The notes under the pieces were generated by a model. That model did not search any database, was not told the DNA's origin, and saw only the letters and a program-made list of their open reading frames with translations. Positions 6,161-6,327 of a DNA stretch of 6,327 nt are shown here, in pieces. The translations under genes were made by a program, and so were the position numbers. Source of the DNA: an uncultured Chlorobiales bacterium (lineage in GTDB: Bacteria > Bacteroidota > Chlorobiia > Chlorobiales > Thermochlorobacteraceae); NCBI GenBank assembly GCA_937959145.1, contig CALGMC010000100.1:1-6327 (forward strand), written 5' to 3'. Numbering within the stretch: position 1 is the first letter of the stretch; every line of letters begins with the position of its first letter.

Positions 6161-6327
6161 GGCAAGTTTGAAACTTAGTGAAGCAACCCTATTGAAGCGT
6201 CGCCAAATAAAGCGAGCCTGCAATAAGCGTCAAATTTCTTGCAAGATAAAAAATGCGCAAGCAGTTGAGGGCGGAATGATTGAAAATCGAGAAGATGCAG
6301 GAGCGGCAAGTGCAATTCAAATCCCTG
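6161..6327. other. Unresolved right edge: upstream region of the acyltransferase operon
   Basis: On the minus strand one frame enters from the edge and stops at 6175-6177 (50 codons, 14 bases before the preferred acyltransferase ATG), and a second is open to 6189-6191. On the plus strand an ATG at 6276 is preceded by GAGGG (6267-6271) and runs open off the window (MIENREDAGAASAIQIP). Any of these could be the end or start of a real gene, and none shows a motif I recognise. A promoter for the minus operon could also lie here, but I see no convincing one. Confidence 0.3.

Noticed and set aside
6261..6327. Stretch ending TTCAAATCCC, like a tRNA T-loop
   Set aside because: The bases flanking the would-be loop do not pair into a T-stem, and no acceptor or anticodon stem could be drawn.

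Overview
The window holds two head-to-head groups of genes. They converge on a short gap with a likely terminator at about 3710-3739. The organism looks like a Bacteroidota/Chlorobiota-type bacterium (Chlorobi, Ignavibacteria or Chloroherpeton-like). Three things point there: the secreted deiminase ends in a type IX secretion (T9SS) sorting domain with the NYPNPFNPTT signature; the QueA fragment is the variant with GTTSMRTLESLYWFG and SYGDSSLL that I associate with this phylum; and most genes lack a Shine-Dalgarno sequence. Base composition appears balanced by eye. I cannot name a genus.

Plus strand, 2-3405: a compact operon. The 3' part of queA (tRNA queuosine pathway) overlaps a TerC-family membrane protein by the ATGA of its stop and start codons. 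Six bases later comes a 592-residue secreted protein of the agmatine/peptidyl-arginine deiminase family, with a signal peptide, the catalytic Asp/His/Asp/Cys set and a T9SS sorting domain. Gene order suggests co-transcription rather than a shared pathway: tRNA modification, probable metal ion export, and extracellular guanidino-group hydrolysis.

Plus strand, 3406-3740: a small separate unit. An 89-base gap holds a possible Bacteroidota-type promoter and a clear ribosome binding site. It is followed by a 69-residue protein I do not recognise, built on two copies of a PDTVRTAG motif, and then a GC-rich hairpin terminator.

Minus strand, 6160-3781: three genes coupled by ATGA overlaps, read right to left. 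They are a PlsC-like acyltransferase, a stand-alone carbon-nitrogen hydrolase (nitrilase superfamily) and a DPM1-like family 2 glycosyltransferase. Such tight coupling suggests one pathway, most plausibly making or modifying a glycosylated or acylated lipid (possibly a carotenoid ester), but the product cannot be read from sequence.

The last 167 bases (6161-6327) are unresolved: several frames stay open to the window edge on both strands. No RNA gene, CRISPR array, insertion sequence or phage feature was seen. The best candidates for something undescribed are the repeat-bearing small protein and the acyltransferase-hydrolase-glycosyltransferase module.
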